This document shows positions 25,366 to 33,065 of a stretch of 46,033 nt of DNA, piece after piece. The DNA comes from an uncultured Eubacterium sp. (GTDB lineage: Bacteria; Bacillota; Clostridia; Oscillospirales; Acutalibacteraceae). The stretch spans positions 1-46,033 of the forward strand of contig NZ_CAMFQO010000010.1 in assembly GCF_945980375.1 (NCBI RefSeq), written 5' to 3'. The notes below the pieces were generated by a model, which had not been told where the DNA came from, made no database searches, and saw only the letters and a program-made list of their open reading frames with translations. The first letter of the stretch is position 1. Each line of letters begins with the position of its first letter. Both the position numbers and the translations under genes were made by a program.

Positions 25366-26490
25366 TTATAATAGCGATAACAAAATGAATGCCAATGCAA
25401 CAATTCCGATAAAAGTGAATGCTCTGATTATCAGCGGTATGGCAGCATCCGTTGTTTCCGGAGCCATTGATGACAAAAGGTCAAGCATGGGTCGGTGCAA
25501 TTTGTCACCGACTGCCTCATCAAATGTTCTTGTATATGTGCGGTAGGTGTTGGGGCTTTGCTCATCAAGCTCAATCAGCCTTACACCGCGCTTTTTTCTG
25601 TTGCCGTACGCATTAAATCCACATGATTGTGTAAAGCCCAAATCGATATTTTTATATTTTCCGACAAAGCTATTCTTGTGGTCGTGACCTGCAAATACAG
25701 CCATAATGTCGCCGCATTCGCAAAGGGCTTCGAATTCACCTGTATTTTCATTTGGTATAGACGGAGGCTCAAGAAAAATTCCGTCACTGTTGCAGGTGTC
25801 GTTCAAAACATAGTATTCGTTTTTGTGAGTTCTGTAAGCCCGCACAGCGTTTTTTGTATGTTTTGGTACCCGCTTGAGTACATTGTAGTATTCGCAAAGC
25901 GGAATATGCTGAAATACTATCGACGGCACATAATCGCCGTTTTTTTCTTTTAGCTCGTTGCGCTCTTTCCTGTACCAGCTGATGATATCCTTGCTGAACG
26001 GTTCATATCCGCCGCCCTTTGCATCGGTTCCGCTGTCAAAAAGATATATATTATTTACAATTTTGCCGGAATCAGATGACATTATTGGTATGCTGAACGT
26101 TGCGCCTAAATCAACACCGCCTGACAGCTCGCCAATGCAGTTTCCAATGCTTTTGTATATCCTGTTGAACTGCTCGGTGTTTGATATACCTACCTGACGG
26201 TCGTGATTTCCAAAGGTTACTGCATATGGTATTCCTGCATCCGTAACAGGCTTTAGCAATGCTTCAAGTGTTTCCTTTAATGCTTGAACGGTATCCCTTC
26301 CTTTTACCTTGTAGGAAGCGCCATAGCCTTTTATTTGGTCGCCTGTCAGCACAACAAGGTCGGGCTTTTCCTGCTCAATTACGGCATTAAGTAATTTTTT
26401 GGTATCGGGAGATATTTTTGGAACTTCCTGAATATCCGTAATTTGCATTATCTTAAATTTTTTGTTTTTGTTATATTTTAGCATGGCCAT
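25366..26490 (-). CDS. Calcineurin-like metallophosphoesterase with C-terminal membrane anchor
   Basis: 374 residues. The dinuclear-metal motifs are ITDIQEV (D, with Q in place of the usual H), LVVLTGDQI, TFGNHDRQ and VFAGHDHKNSF, as in cytoplasm- or surface-facing calcineurin-like enzymes. The end (IPLIIRAFTFIGIVALAFILLSLL) is a single membrane helix without a following tail, so the enzyme is tail-anchored. It overlaps the upstream MBL gene by a few bases and is the last gene of an overlapping five-gene operon. Substrate unknown; the set suggests envelope or nucleotide metabolism. Confidence 0.85.
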   Translation of the reverse strand: MAMLKYNKNKKFKIMQITDIQEVPKISPDTKKLLNAVIEQEKPDLVVLTGDQIKGYGASYKVKGRDTVQALKETLEALLKPVTDAGIPYAVTFGNHDRQVGISNTEQFNRIYKSIGNCIGELSGGVDLGATFSIPIMSSDSGKIVNNIYLFDSGTDAKGGGYEPFSKDIISWYRKERNELKEKNGDYVPSIVFQHIPLCEYYNVLKRVPKHTKNAVRAYRTHKNEYYVLNDTCNSDGIFLEPPSIPNENTGEFEALCECGDIMAVFAGHDHKNSFVGKYKNIDLGFTQSCGFNAYGNRKKRGVRLIELDEQSPNTYRTYTRTFDEAVGDKLHRPMLDLLSSMAPETTDAAIPLIIRAFTFIGIVALAFILLSLL

Positions 26491-27341
26491 TTTGTAATAT
26501 TTGTTGTTGGCTCAAGAGCCTTGTCAAAATCAAATTTCACTCCGTTTGTGTCTGCGGTGCAAAACAGAGTGCTCTTAATTATTTTAGTTAGCTTGTATTT
26601 TACGTGAGGATAAATTCGTTTTTCGCTGTTGCATACTACTGAAACTTTCGGCGCAAGTGCTTTCAGCCAATGCAAGGATGAAGAAAACGGATAGCCGTGA
26701 TGTCCGACCTTAAGCAAATCAACGTTACCGATTTGGTTTGCAAGCCTGTATTCGTCAAATGCTTTGTTGTTTAGATCGCCTGCCAGTAAAGCACGCCTGC
26801 CGTTACATTCGGCAAGAACAACAACACTGTTTATGTTTTCACCGTACTTAAATATGTGTTTTTTGTATTCGCCGTTAAAAAAGGTTATTTCAAAGTCACC
26901 GAGTGTTGTGAAGGCTCCGTCAAAGCTCTCTGTAATTTCAACTCCGTTATTGATCAAGGCGTCTTTCATTTGTTTGTATACTTCTTGATTATCCCATCTT
27001 AAACGCTCATATATAAAAACATTTTTTTCATTGTACGGCTTTAGATATGCTTTTTTGACAGTGATTAACGGATGGTTGATAACCGTGTCAAATCCGCCTA
27101 TGTGATCGGAATGAGCGTGAGTGCCGAGTACAAAGTCAAGCGTTACGGTGCCGTCTGTGTTACAACAGTTTTTCAGCAAATAGTCGCACACAGTATCTTC
27201 GTATCCCGTATAATTAAGATGCGGCTTGTCGGCGGGAAAGTCTGTATCCTCGCCGGCGTCTATCATTGCAAAATGTCCGTTGCTTTCTATGATAATACAG
27301 TCGGACGCACCGGTGTTCAAAAAATGTATAGAATTACCCAT
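26478..27341 (-). CDS. MBL-fold hydrolase related to the ComEC C-terminal domain
   Basis: The start at ATG 27341 (MGNSIHFLNTGASDC) is preferred because the first beta strand of this family begins there; a GTG start at 27395 would overlap the GtrA-HAD gene further. It encodes about 287 residues. Motif THAHSDHIGG (residues 74-83) supplies metal ligands, with MIDAGED before and VDLLKVGHHGYPFSS after, the ComEC/Rec2-like pattern. There are no membrane helices, so it is a free hydrolase. It might act on nucleic acid or phosphodiesters. It sits between the GtrA-HAD and metallophosphoesterase genes. Confidence 0.82.
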   Translation of the reverse strand: MGNSIHFLNTGASDCIIIESNGHFAMIDAGEDTDFPADKPHLNYTGYEDTVCDYLLKNCCNTDGTVTLDFVLGTHAHSDHIGGFDTVINHPLITVKKAYLKPYNEKNVFIYERLRWDNQEVYKQMKDALINNGVEITESFDGAFTTLGDFEITFFNGEYKKHIFKYGENINSVVVLAECNGRRALLAGDLNNKAFDEYRLANQIGNVDLLKVGHHGYPFSSSLHWLKALAPKVSVVCNSEKRIYPHVKYKLTKIIKSTLFCTADTNGVKFDFDKALEPTTNITKWPC

Positions 27342-27367
27342 AAATACAATCTTATCAGTGTGATTTT

Positions 27368-28693
27368 TTACACTGCTTCCTTTTCCATATAGCACATAAT
27401 ATTTTCATCGTTTGAGCAGATAATTTTATCCGCAAGAGCCTTTATCTCGTCGCACGCGTTGGCAACTGCATATTTTTTAGCATTTGTTTTGAATGCAGAA
27501 ATGTCGTTTTTGCTGTCGCCTATTACCGTAATGTCTTTAATGTTGTAGTCGGCAATGTTGCAAAGCTCGGTCAAGGCAGTACCTTTGTTTGTTCCGGCAG
27601 TCATTATTTCCAAATTGTTTTGCATAGACGAGGTTATTTCTATTTCATCAATCTCGTTTTTCAGTCTTGACATACACTGATCCCGTTCATCAGGATTTCT
27701 AAAAAAAACATCAAACATTTCCGTTTTGTATGATGGGTCAAAAATCAGCTCTTCAAGGCTGTTTGCCTGTTTTCTGCTTTTGTACAGCTCCGGAATAAAG
27801 TCACTGTCTATTTTATAATATTCAAAGCTTTCGACAGAGAATTTACTTTTTTCAACATACGGTGATCCACATGTGTAGACCTCAATAAAGGTTTCGTATT
27901 CACTCAAAATAGAATATATTTTATACGCTGTGGTGTTCGATATGGTTTTATATCGTATCATACCTTTGTCCTTGTGATGTATGCCGGCACCGTTGGAATA
28001 AATTATGTATTCCACACCGCTGCATGTGCGTAGCTCAAGGGGTATTTCATAAAGCGTTCTTCCGGTTAAAAGAATAATTTTTGTATTGTTTTTTGCAAGT
28101 CGCTTCATTGCGTTTAGGTTTTCCGTACTGATGTCGGTGTCGCTTTTCAGTAAGGTTCCGTCAAGGTCAGTTGCAATTATAGATGCAGGCCTTTTTTCTT
28201 TTTTTCGTATTTGGATTATATATCTTTCCAACGGATAGGTCCATATTGTAGGAATGTTTATTATGATAAGCTTTGATATTATCTCTATAATAGGAGATGA
28301 TAGCTCCTTTGCTTTTATAAATGTACCGAAAGCCCCGCCGATGTATGAGCTAACAATAATGTTGAATACTGCCATAATAAAGTACAAAACGGAGCTGTAT
28401 ATAGGGTTTATATCGGATTTGAAGGTGATTTTTCTGTTAATCAAATAAGCAGCGGCATAGCCGATAGATGTAGATATAAGATATGCGTAAAGGTAGCCTC
28501 TGTACCGTATACCCAAAAATGACAGCAGTGCCGAGTCGGGCAGAGGAGTGTCGTTATATTTTTTGAATACTGTATACAGAAGAAAAATATAACAAAGCAC
28601 ATCAAGTGCCGAGGTTACGATTACACAGATGTTGAATTTGATAAATTTATGCAATTCCGATTTCATTTTGAAATGCTTGGTTGTTGATTTCAT
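27368..28693 (-). CDS. GtrA-like membrane domain fused to a Cof-type HAD phosphatase
   Basis: 441 residues. Residues ~10-150 are a GtrA domain with four helices (FIKFNICVIVTSALDVLCYIFLLY... GYAAAYLINRKITFKSD... TIWTYPLERYII). It is a clear paralogue of the separate GtrA gene just upstream. Residues ~165-435 are a HAD hydrolase of the Cof class: ATDLDGTLLKSD, LLTGR, and ITVIGDSKNDISAF. GtrA proteins are thought to move polyprenyl-linked sugars, and Cof enzymes dephosphorylate sugar phosphates or nucleotides. An ATG at 28666 is an alternative start. The 47-base overlap with GtrA indicates coupling. Confidence 0.88.
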   Translation of the reverse strand: MKSTTKHFKMKSELHKFIKFNICVIVTSALDVLCYIFLLYTVFKKYNDTPLPDSALLSFLGIRYRGYLYAYLISTSIGYAAAYLINRKITFKSDINPIYSSVLYFIMAVFNIIVSSYIGGAFGTFIKAKELSSPIIEIISKLIIINIPTIWTYPLERYIIQIRKKEKRPASIIATDLDGTLLKSDTDISTENLNAMKRLAKNNTKIILLTGRTLYEIPLELRTCSGVEYIIYSNGAGIHHKDKGMIRYKTISNTTAYKIYSILSEYETFIEVYTCGSPYVEKSKFSVESFEYYKIDSDFIPELYKSRKQANSLEELIFDPSYKTEMFDVFFRNPDERDQCMSRLKNEIDEIEITSSMQNNLEIMTAGTNKGTALTELCNIADYNIKDITVIGDSKNDISAFKTNAKKYAVANACDEIKALADKIICSNDENIMCYMEKEAV

Positions 28694-29198
28694 CTTGAGG
28701 CTTTTTCTTTCTGTGGATTACAAAACGGTTTAGCGGATAGGTCCAAATTGTCGGAACAGTCATAACGATTACCTTTGTAATCATTTCAACTATTGCGTTA
28801 TCCCAACCGTTGTTTTTTATTACAGTTCCCAAAAATGCACCGAACCATGTGTTAAATGCTATTGTGCCTGCCACCATTATTACATAAATTATTGTAGATA
28901 ATACAGGATTTGCATCTGCCTTAAAGGTAAGCTTTCTGTTCATAATATAAGCGGCAGCGTAGCCGATTGTTGCCGATATGGCATATGAGTATAAATAGCC
29001 ATTGTATTCTATTCCCAAAAATGCAAGTATTGGGCTGTTTGTTACCGGTGCTTCGTTTAAGGATTTGAACACCACATATTGCAGTATCATAAAGATACCG
29101 AGCTCTAATACGGATGTGCTTGCGCCTGTAAAGGAAAATTTAATGAATTTCCAAATTTCCCCGTGCTTTTCAATAAATTGCTTTGCTTTAGCCTTCAT
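28647..29198 (-). CDS. GtrA-family membrane protein
   Basis: 183 residues from the ATG at 29198 (MKAKAKQFIEKHG), with GAGG nine bases upstream. Four helices carry the GtrA signature: IWKFIKFSFTGASTSVLELGIF, IGYAAAYIMNRKLTFKAD and VPTIWTYPLNRFVI. The family is linked to transfer of undecaprenyl-phosphate-linked sugars for surface polysaccharides. It is about the same as the N-terminal third of the next gene, implying tandem duplication. The short tail KKKPQDEINNQ is cytoplasmic. Confidence 0.9.
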   Translation of the reverse strand: MKAKAKQFIEKHGEIWKFIKFSFTGASTSVLELGIFMILQYVVFKSLNEAPVTNSPILAFLGIEYNGYLYSYAISATIGYAAAYIMNRKLTFKADANPVLSTIIYVIMVAGTIAFNTWFGAFLGTVIKNNGWDNAIVEMITKVIVMTVPTIWTYPLNRFVIHRKKKPQDEINNQAFQNEIGIA

Positions 29199-29394
29199 TT
29201 TTTCTTTCCTCATTTCTTGTCACCAAAAGTACCATCGTTGCACACAAGGCAATTGCAAAACCGACGGAGCAAAGTGCGTAGCCAACAAGACATTCAATAC
29301 CTGCCTTGCCTACAGTACTTTCAATAGAAACAAATCCGGCACCGAACATAAGCAATGTAGCCACAATGATAATTGCGTATTTTTTTAGGCTCAT
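29188..29394 (-). CDS. Small two-helix membrane protein
   Basis: 68 residues with two hydrophobic helices (YAIIIVATLLMFGAGFVSI and LVGYALCSVGFAIALCATMVLLV) and a charged tail RNEERKNEG. GGAGGTAATATT gives a strong ribosome site, and the end overlaps the GtrA start, so it is real and translationally coupled. I do not recognise a family. It may be a subunit or regulator of the GtrA membrane proteins. Confidence 0.75.
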   Translation of the reverse strand: MSLKKYAIIIVATLLMFGAGFVSIESTVGKAGIECLVGYALCSVGFAIALCATMVLLVTRNEERKNEG

Positions 29395-29432
29395 AATATT
29401 ACCTCCTGCATTTGTTTATTGCTTCTAAATAC

Positions 29433-29460
29433 ACAATATCACCTTATTGTAAAGTTTCAA
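29433..29460 (-). promoter_or_regulatory. Promoter of the GtrA operon
   Basis: On the minus strand TTGAAA (29460-29455), a 16-base spacer and TATTGT (29438-29433) lie about 40 bases before the first ATG. Confidence 0.55.
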
Positions 29461-29483
29461 AATGCACTACGGTAAAAATTTTG

Positions 29484-29518
29484 TAAAATAAAAAAAGACA
29501 GGTCATTGACCTGTCTTT
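29484..29518 (-). terminator. Terminator after the truncated four-helix-bundle gene
   Basis: A perfect 11-bp stem, AAAGACAGGTC / GACCTGTCTTT with a 3-base loop, is followed on the minus strand by a T-rich tract. Confidence 0.85.
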
Positions 29519-29558
29519 GTGTGTTTATGTAACGAAAATCAAACCACTAAAAGGAAAT

Positions 29559-29777
29559 TTATTCCATATTTTCTTTTGCAGTGTTAATGGATGATATTAA
29601 TATCTTTTTTATTTCAATACATTTTTCTTGTATTTCTTTGTTATTATAGTATCCACCATCAATTAAAAGCTCAATCCAATATTCTGTTTCGTAACATTCT
29701 TTTAAAGCTATTTGTAACTTTGATACAAAGTCAGCTTTACTATGTGCATAAAAAGCTTCACGAATATATTGTAACAA
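29559..29777 (-). pseudogene. N-terminally truncated four-helix-bundle (23S IVP / bAvd-like) gene
   Basis: The 72-residue frame reads IREAFYAHSKADFVSKLQIA and then ALKECYETEYWIELLIDGGY, which is the second half of the four-helix-bundle family found in 23S rRNA intervening sequences and related to the Avd protein of diversity-generating retroelements. Members are usually ~115-125 residues and read GANIREA at the midpoint. Here the homology begins exactly at IREA, and the upstream sequence is unrelated with a TAG just before. No ribosome site or good start is seen. The N-terminal half is not found beyond the recombinase. A decayed remnant is the best reading. Confidence 0.7.
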
Positions 29778-29798
29778 TAAAAGCTACTTATTACAATA

Positions 29799-29889
29799 CA
29801 CTTCTTCACTATTCACTCTTACTTCTTACCTGAAATTTCGTTCGCGAAAAGCTTTTAGTGAAAAGTGAATAGTTAATAGTGAATAAGTA
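29799..29889. repeat. Heptamer-like TTCACTA/TAGTGAA repeats in inverted orientation
   Basis: Left block 29799-29829 has repeated TTCACT-type units (CTTCTTCACTATTCACTCTTA). Right block 29857-29889 has AGTGAAAAGTGAATAG and TAGTGAATAAGTA. Together they form an imperfect inverted repeat around a unique GAAATTTCGTTCGCGAAAAGC core. It sits between the truncated gene and the recombinase. Confidence 0.6.
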
Positions 29890-29922
29890 AAAATTCCGTC
29901 CACTATCGTGAACGGAATTTTA
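29889..29922 (-). terminator. Terminator of the serine recombinase
   Basis: AAATTCCGT / ACGGAATTT with inner CAC/GTG pairing (29891-29920), followed on the minus strand by TTTTTA, overlaps the recombinase stop. Confidence 0.75.
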
Positions 29923-31389
29923 TGGCTCCCCCTCGCAAATGACGGGGGAACAATTTGAAAATGCTTCAACTTCACTTAACGGAATGGTTTGTGTTCCGTC
30001 TTGATAATTTAATATCAAATCTAATTTATCGTCATACAAATAAATCGCATTAACGAATGTGTTTATCAGCTTTCTGCGATTAAATAATTTTGTTGGGTCA
30101 ATGCCTTTGAACTGCTCTAAATAAAATCTCAATTTGTTTTCATCAATGAGATTGCTTTCCATTTGCTCCCTTGCAATTTCTATCTGTAAATTGTTGCATT
30201 GCATTTCCAGCTCGTCAAGCCTTTGCTTTGTCGTTGCATTTACAATTCCCATTTCAATTGCATTAAGTAGATTGGCTTTTCGTTTTTCAACATCGGCTAA
30301 TTCTGCTTCAAGCGTTGGCAAAACTCTGTTGCCTTTCTCTTGATAGATTAAAACATTCTTTATGATTTCATTTATTGCTTCAGGGTTGTTTACAATCTTC
30401 ATTATTCTATCAATGACGAAATCTTCAATTCGTTCTTTTTTGATAGTTTTCTTATCGCAACCGTAATGATACTTTACTCCGACACATTTGTAGTAACGAT
30501 ACTTAACACCGTTTCTATTCGTACCACTTTCACCTGCCATCATTCTGCCACACTTACCGCAGAACAGTTTTGTAGTAAGCAGGTATTCACAATCTGCCTT
30601 GTAATGACTTGGTGCTTTCTTGTTCATCACCATTCTTTCCTGTACTCGAAGGAATAATGATTCGGGTACAATGGCTGGCATACCGCCCGGCACAACAACA
30701 TCCTTGAATTTGTATTCGCCGATATACTTTCTGTTGTGCAACATATTAGTTATACAATTTATTGAAATCTTTTTACCTCTCTGCGTTTTCAAACCACGAG
30801 CATTAAAATCTGATGCAATCTGCTGAATCGTTGTTCCGTTGTCGTACATATTAAATGCTTCAAGAACAATAGGAGCATACTGCTCATCAACGATATAATT
30901 TAGATTTTCGTCAACTGCAAAACCTAACGGACACAAGCCACCATTATGCTTACACTTCAAGGCATTTTCGGTCATACCACGCAAGGTCTTTTCGCCGAGT
31001 TCTTTAGAATAATATTCAGCCATACCCTCAAGCATTGATTCCAAGAGCACACCCTCTGCACCTTCACTAATCGTTTCCGTTGCAGAGATTACCTTTACTC
31101 CATTCTTACGAAGAATAGATTTATAATGTGCCGAGTCGTAACGATTACGAGCAAATCTATCAAGTTTCCAGACAATAATAATTTCAAATGCGTGTTTACT
31201 ACTTTCAGCTATCATGTGCTGAAACTCCGGACGATTGGCCGTCGTAGCCGATTTTGCCCTATCTATGTATTCACCAACGATAGTCATTCCGTTGCGTTCG
31301 GCAAATGCTTTACACTCACGAAGCTGACCTTCAATAGACTCCTCACGCTGATTGTCACTTGAATATCGAGCATATATTACTGCATTCAC
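29920..31389 (-). CDS. Large serine recombinase
   Basis: 489 residues from a GTG at 31389 (VNAVIYARYSSDNQ), with GAGGTGATATAT upstream. The N-terminal resolvase domain has the catalytic Ser in ARYSSDNQREESIEGQ and the Arg cluster WKLDRFARNRYDSA. A recombinase domain (LGFAVDENLNYIVDEQYAP...) follows, then a zinc ribbon (LFCGKCGRMMAGESG...YKCVG...CDKK) and a coiled coil near 380-430. Such enzymes integrate and excise mobile elements. No other element genes flank it and no att repeat was found, so it may be a remnant or a lone insertion. Confidence 0.94.
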   Translation of the reverse strand: MNAVIYARYSSDNQREESIEGQLRECKAFAERNGMTIVGEYIDRAKSATTANRPEFQHMIAESSKHAFEIIIVWKLDRFARNRYDSAHYKSILRKNGVKVISATETISEGAEGVLLESMLEGMAEYYSKELGEKTLRGMTENALKCKHNGGLCPLGFAVDENLNYIVDEQYAPIVLEAFNMYDNGTTIQQIASDFNARGLKTQRGKKISINCITNMLHNRKYIGEYKFKDVVVPGGMPAIVPESLFLRVQERMVMNKKAPSHYKADCEYLLTTKLFCGKCGRMMAGESGTNRNGVKYRYYKCVGVKYHYGCDKKTIKKERIEDFVIDRIMKIVNNPEAINEIIKNVLIYQEKGNRVLPTLEAELADVEKRKANLLNAIEMGIVNATTKQRLDELEMQCNNLQIEIAREQMESNLIDENKLRFYLEQFKGIDPTKLFNRRKLINTFVNAIYLYDDKLDLILNYQDGTQTIPLSEVEAFSNCSPVICEGEP

Positions 31390-31407
31390 ATATATCACCT
31401 CAAGTGT

Positions 31408-31436
31408 ATATAACCATAACAAAAACCTTTTTGCAA
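31408..31436 (-). promoter_or_regulatory. Promoter of the serine recombinase
   Basis: TTGCAA (31436-31431), 17 bases, then TTATAT (31413-31408) on the minus strand, about 20 bases before the ribosome site. Confidence 0.55.
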
Positions 31437-31488
31437 GTCGTTTTGAAAATTATGTTTTTTTTGTACAAATTTGAGTACTATCATAGCA

Positions 31489-31519
31489 AAAGGCTGATGC
31501 AAAATCTGCACCAGCCTTT
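31489..31519 (-). terminator. Hairpin downstream of the dGTPase-like gene
   Basis: AAAGGCTGATGCA pairs with TGCACCAGCCTTT (one mismatch, loop 5), followed on the minus strand by TTTTG. It probably ends the dgt transcript, though 185 bases past the stop. The rest of 31437-31704 is AT-rich with no supported gene. Confidence 0.6.
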
Positions 31520-31704
31520 ATATAGAAATTAACAACAAGCAATATAAAACATAAAAAAGCATAATTGCCAATATAGCTTTTATCATTTAAAGCAACTGCT
31601 TTTGTGAAACAAATCCCTGTTACAGTAGATATATCACGATTTGTTTCTGTTTTGGGATAATTCTTGTAATTGTATTTTTTGTAAACTCTAATGTATTTTG
31701 ATTT

Positions 31705-32919
31705 TTATTTAAAATACGGCTCATATTCTATTTTGTGTTTACTATCCGGGAACAGATGCTTGTGCAAATCAATAAAGTAATCATCTGTCATACTCGCTAT
31801 GTAATCTACAACAATTTGATTTTTCTCTTCTGCCGAATATTCGACACCGTGATATTGCTTCAAGGCGTTACCTATCGGGTTAATATGATGCTTATAAATT
31901 ATTGAGTCAGTATCATTTCTCTTTACATCATCAAGAAGCTTATAATACAACTCTTCAAACATAGGCTTGATGCTTTTGTCATACTGCTGATTTATTGTAT
32001 TGTTATTATATATTACTTGGTAATTTTCTTTTTTTGCCGTGCTTAAATCCTTGAAAGCGGTGTCGCTGAGCATTATATAATCCTTGCCGTAGCTATGCTC
32101 AATAATATCAACTGTTAAATTGTTTATTATTTTTGCATTTTCCGTGCCTATCAGTTCTGTGTTGAATTTATAGTCAGGTTCAATTATTCCTGCCAGCACA
32201 GCATCTTGTCTGTCCTTGCCTAAATAGGCTATCATATCGCATATACGAACAACACAGCCCTCAAGCGTTGAGGGAATAAGTCTTTTAATTGCACGAGCAC
32301 CCTCTATATAGCAAGCCTCAACCTCTTTATCATATTCATTAAAAGTCTTTGAATACTGCGGTCTATACTCCTGCTGCTCAAATTCACCGTTATGACACAG
32401 TACACCGTCTAAGGTCTGCAATGTAAAATTCCGTGCAAAAATTCTATCAAGCACTCTTGTACTGTGAACATTGTGATTAAAATATCTGCCCGTTTCATTG
32501 TGGTATAATTCACTCAAAAATCTTTCGCCTGCATGACCGAAGGGCGTATGACCTATATCGTGACCTAATGCAATAGCCTCAATCAAATCAAGATTTAATC
32601 CTAATACCGAGCCGATATTTCTGGCAATTCGGGATACAAGCTGAACATGCTGTGCCCTTCTCGTTATATCGTCATTGTTTTTAAAAGAGAATACCTGTGT
32701 TTTATCAGCGTACCTGTTGTAATAAGGCAGGTGCATTATTTTTTCTGTGTCACGGACAAAAACAGGGCGCCACAAATTAGCCTTGTCCACACTGTTGTCA
32801 CGCCTTATTGCATTTTCATCCTTGAACGCATAAGGATTAACCCAGTGATTTTTCCTGTCATATTTGATTTTTTGCTGTAATTCTTCATTGATTTTGTTAA
32901 ATTTCAAGGCATCTGCCAT
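31705..32919 (-). CDS. dgt: dGTPase-like HD-domain dNTP triphosphohydrolase
   Basis: 404 residues. The HD metal site is RAQHVQLVSRIAR, then LGHDIGHTPFGHAGE, and later VRICDMIAYLGKDRQDA. The N-terminus (NLWRPVFVRDTEKIMHLPYYNRYADKTQVF) is the dGTPase pattern. It cleaves dGTP, or dNTPs, to the nucleoside and triphosphate. Besides nucleotide balance, members of this family deplete dNTPs during phage infection. Its place next to a nuclease/retron cluster makes that role worth considering, but sequence alone does not decide. GGAGTTGAGC precedes the ATG. Confidence 0.9.
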   Translation of the reverse strand: MADALKFNKINEELQQKIKYDRKNHWVNPYAFKDENAIRRDNSVDKANLWRPVFVRDTEKIMHLPYYNRYADKTQVFSFKNNDDITRRAQHVQLVSRIARNIGSVLGLNLDLIEAIALGHDIGHTPFGHAGERFLSELYHNETGRYFNHNVHSTRVLDRIFARNFTLQTLDGVLCHNGEFEQQEYRPQYSKTFNEYDKEVEACYIEGARAIKRLIPSTLEGCVVRICDMIAYLGKDRQDAVLAGIIEPDYKFNTELIGTENAKIINNLTVDIIEHSYGKDYIMLSDTAFKDLSTAKKENYQVIYNNNTINQQYDKSIKPMFEELYYKLLDDVKRNDTDSIIYKHHINPIGNALKQYHGVEYSAEEKNQIVVDYIASMTDDYFIDLHKHLFPDSKHKIEYEPYFK

Positions 32920-32944
32920 AATTGCTCAACTCCGTTTCATACTT

Positions 32945-32974
32945 ATTCTAAAATAATGAGTAATGAAATGTCAA
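32945..32974 (-). promoter_or_regulatory. Promoter of the dGTPase-like gene
   Basis: TTGACA (32974-32969), an 18-base spacer and TAGAAT (32950-32945) on the minus strand, about 25 bases before the ATG. It lies in the divergent region shared with the WYL gene. Confidence 0.65.
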
Positions 32975-33065
32975 TACTCTATCATTATAAGTGATGTACT
33001 GTTTTTATCGCATAAGGTATTGTATTATTGTGCCGTAAGATGTAAAATGTATATGAGGTGATTTT

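Noticed and set aside
29857-29889. CRISPR-like short repeats
   Set aside because: Units are only about 7 bases, irregular, without spacers, and no cas genes are nearby.
29889-31436. Direct repeats (att sites) flanking the serine recombinase
   Set aside because: Reading both flanks by eye gave no convincing core repeat; boundaries remain undefined.
31437-31704. Missing N-terminal half of the four-helix-bundle gene beyond the recombinase
   Set aside because: Minus-strand translation there shows no similarity to the family N-terminus and contains stops.
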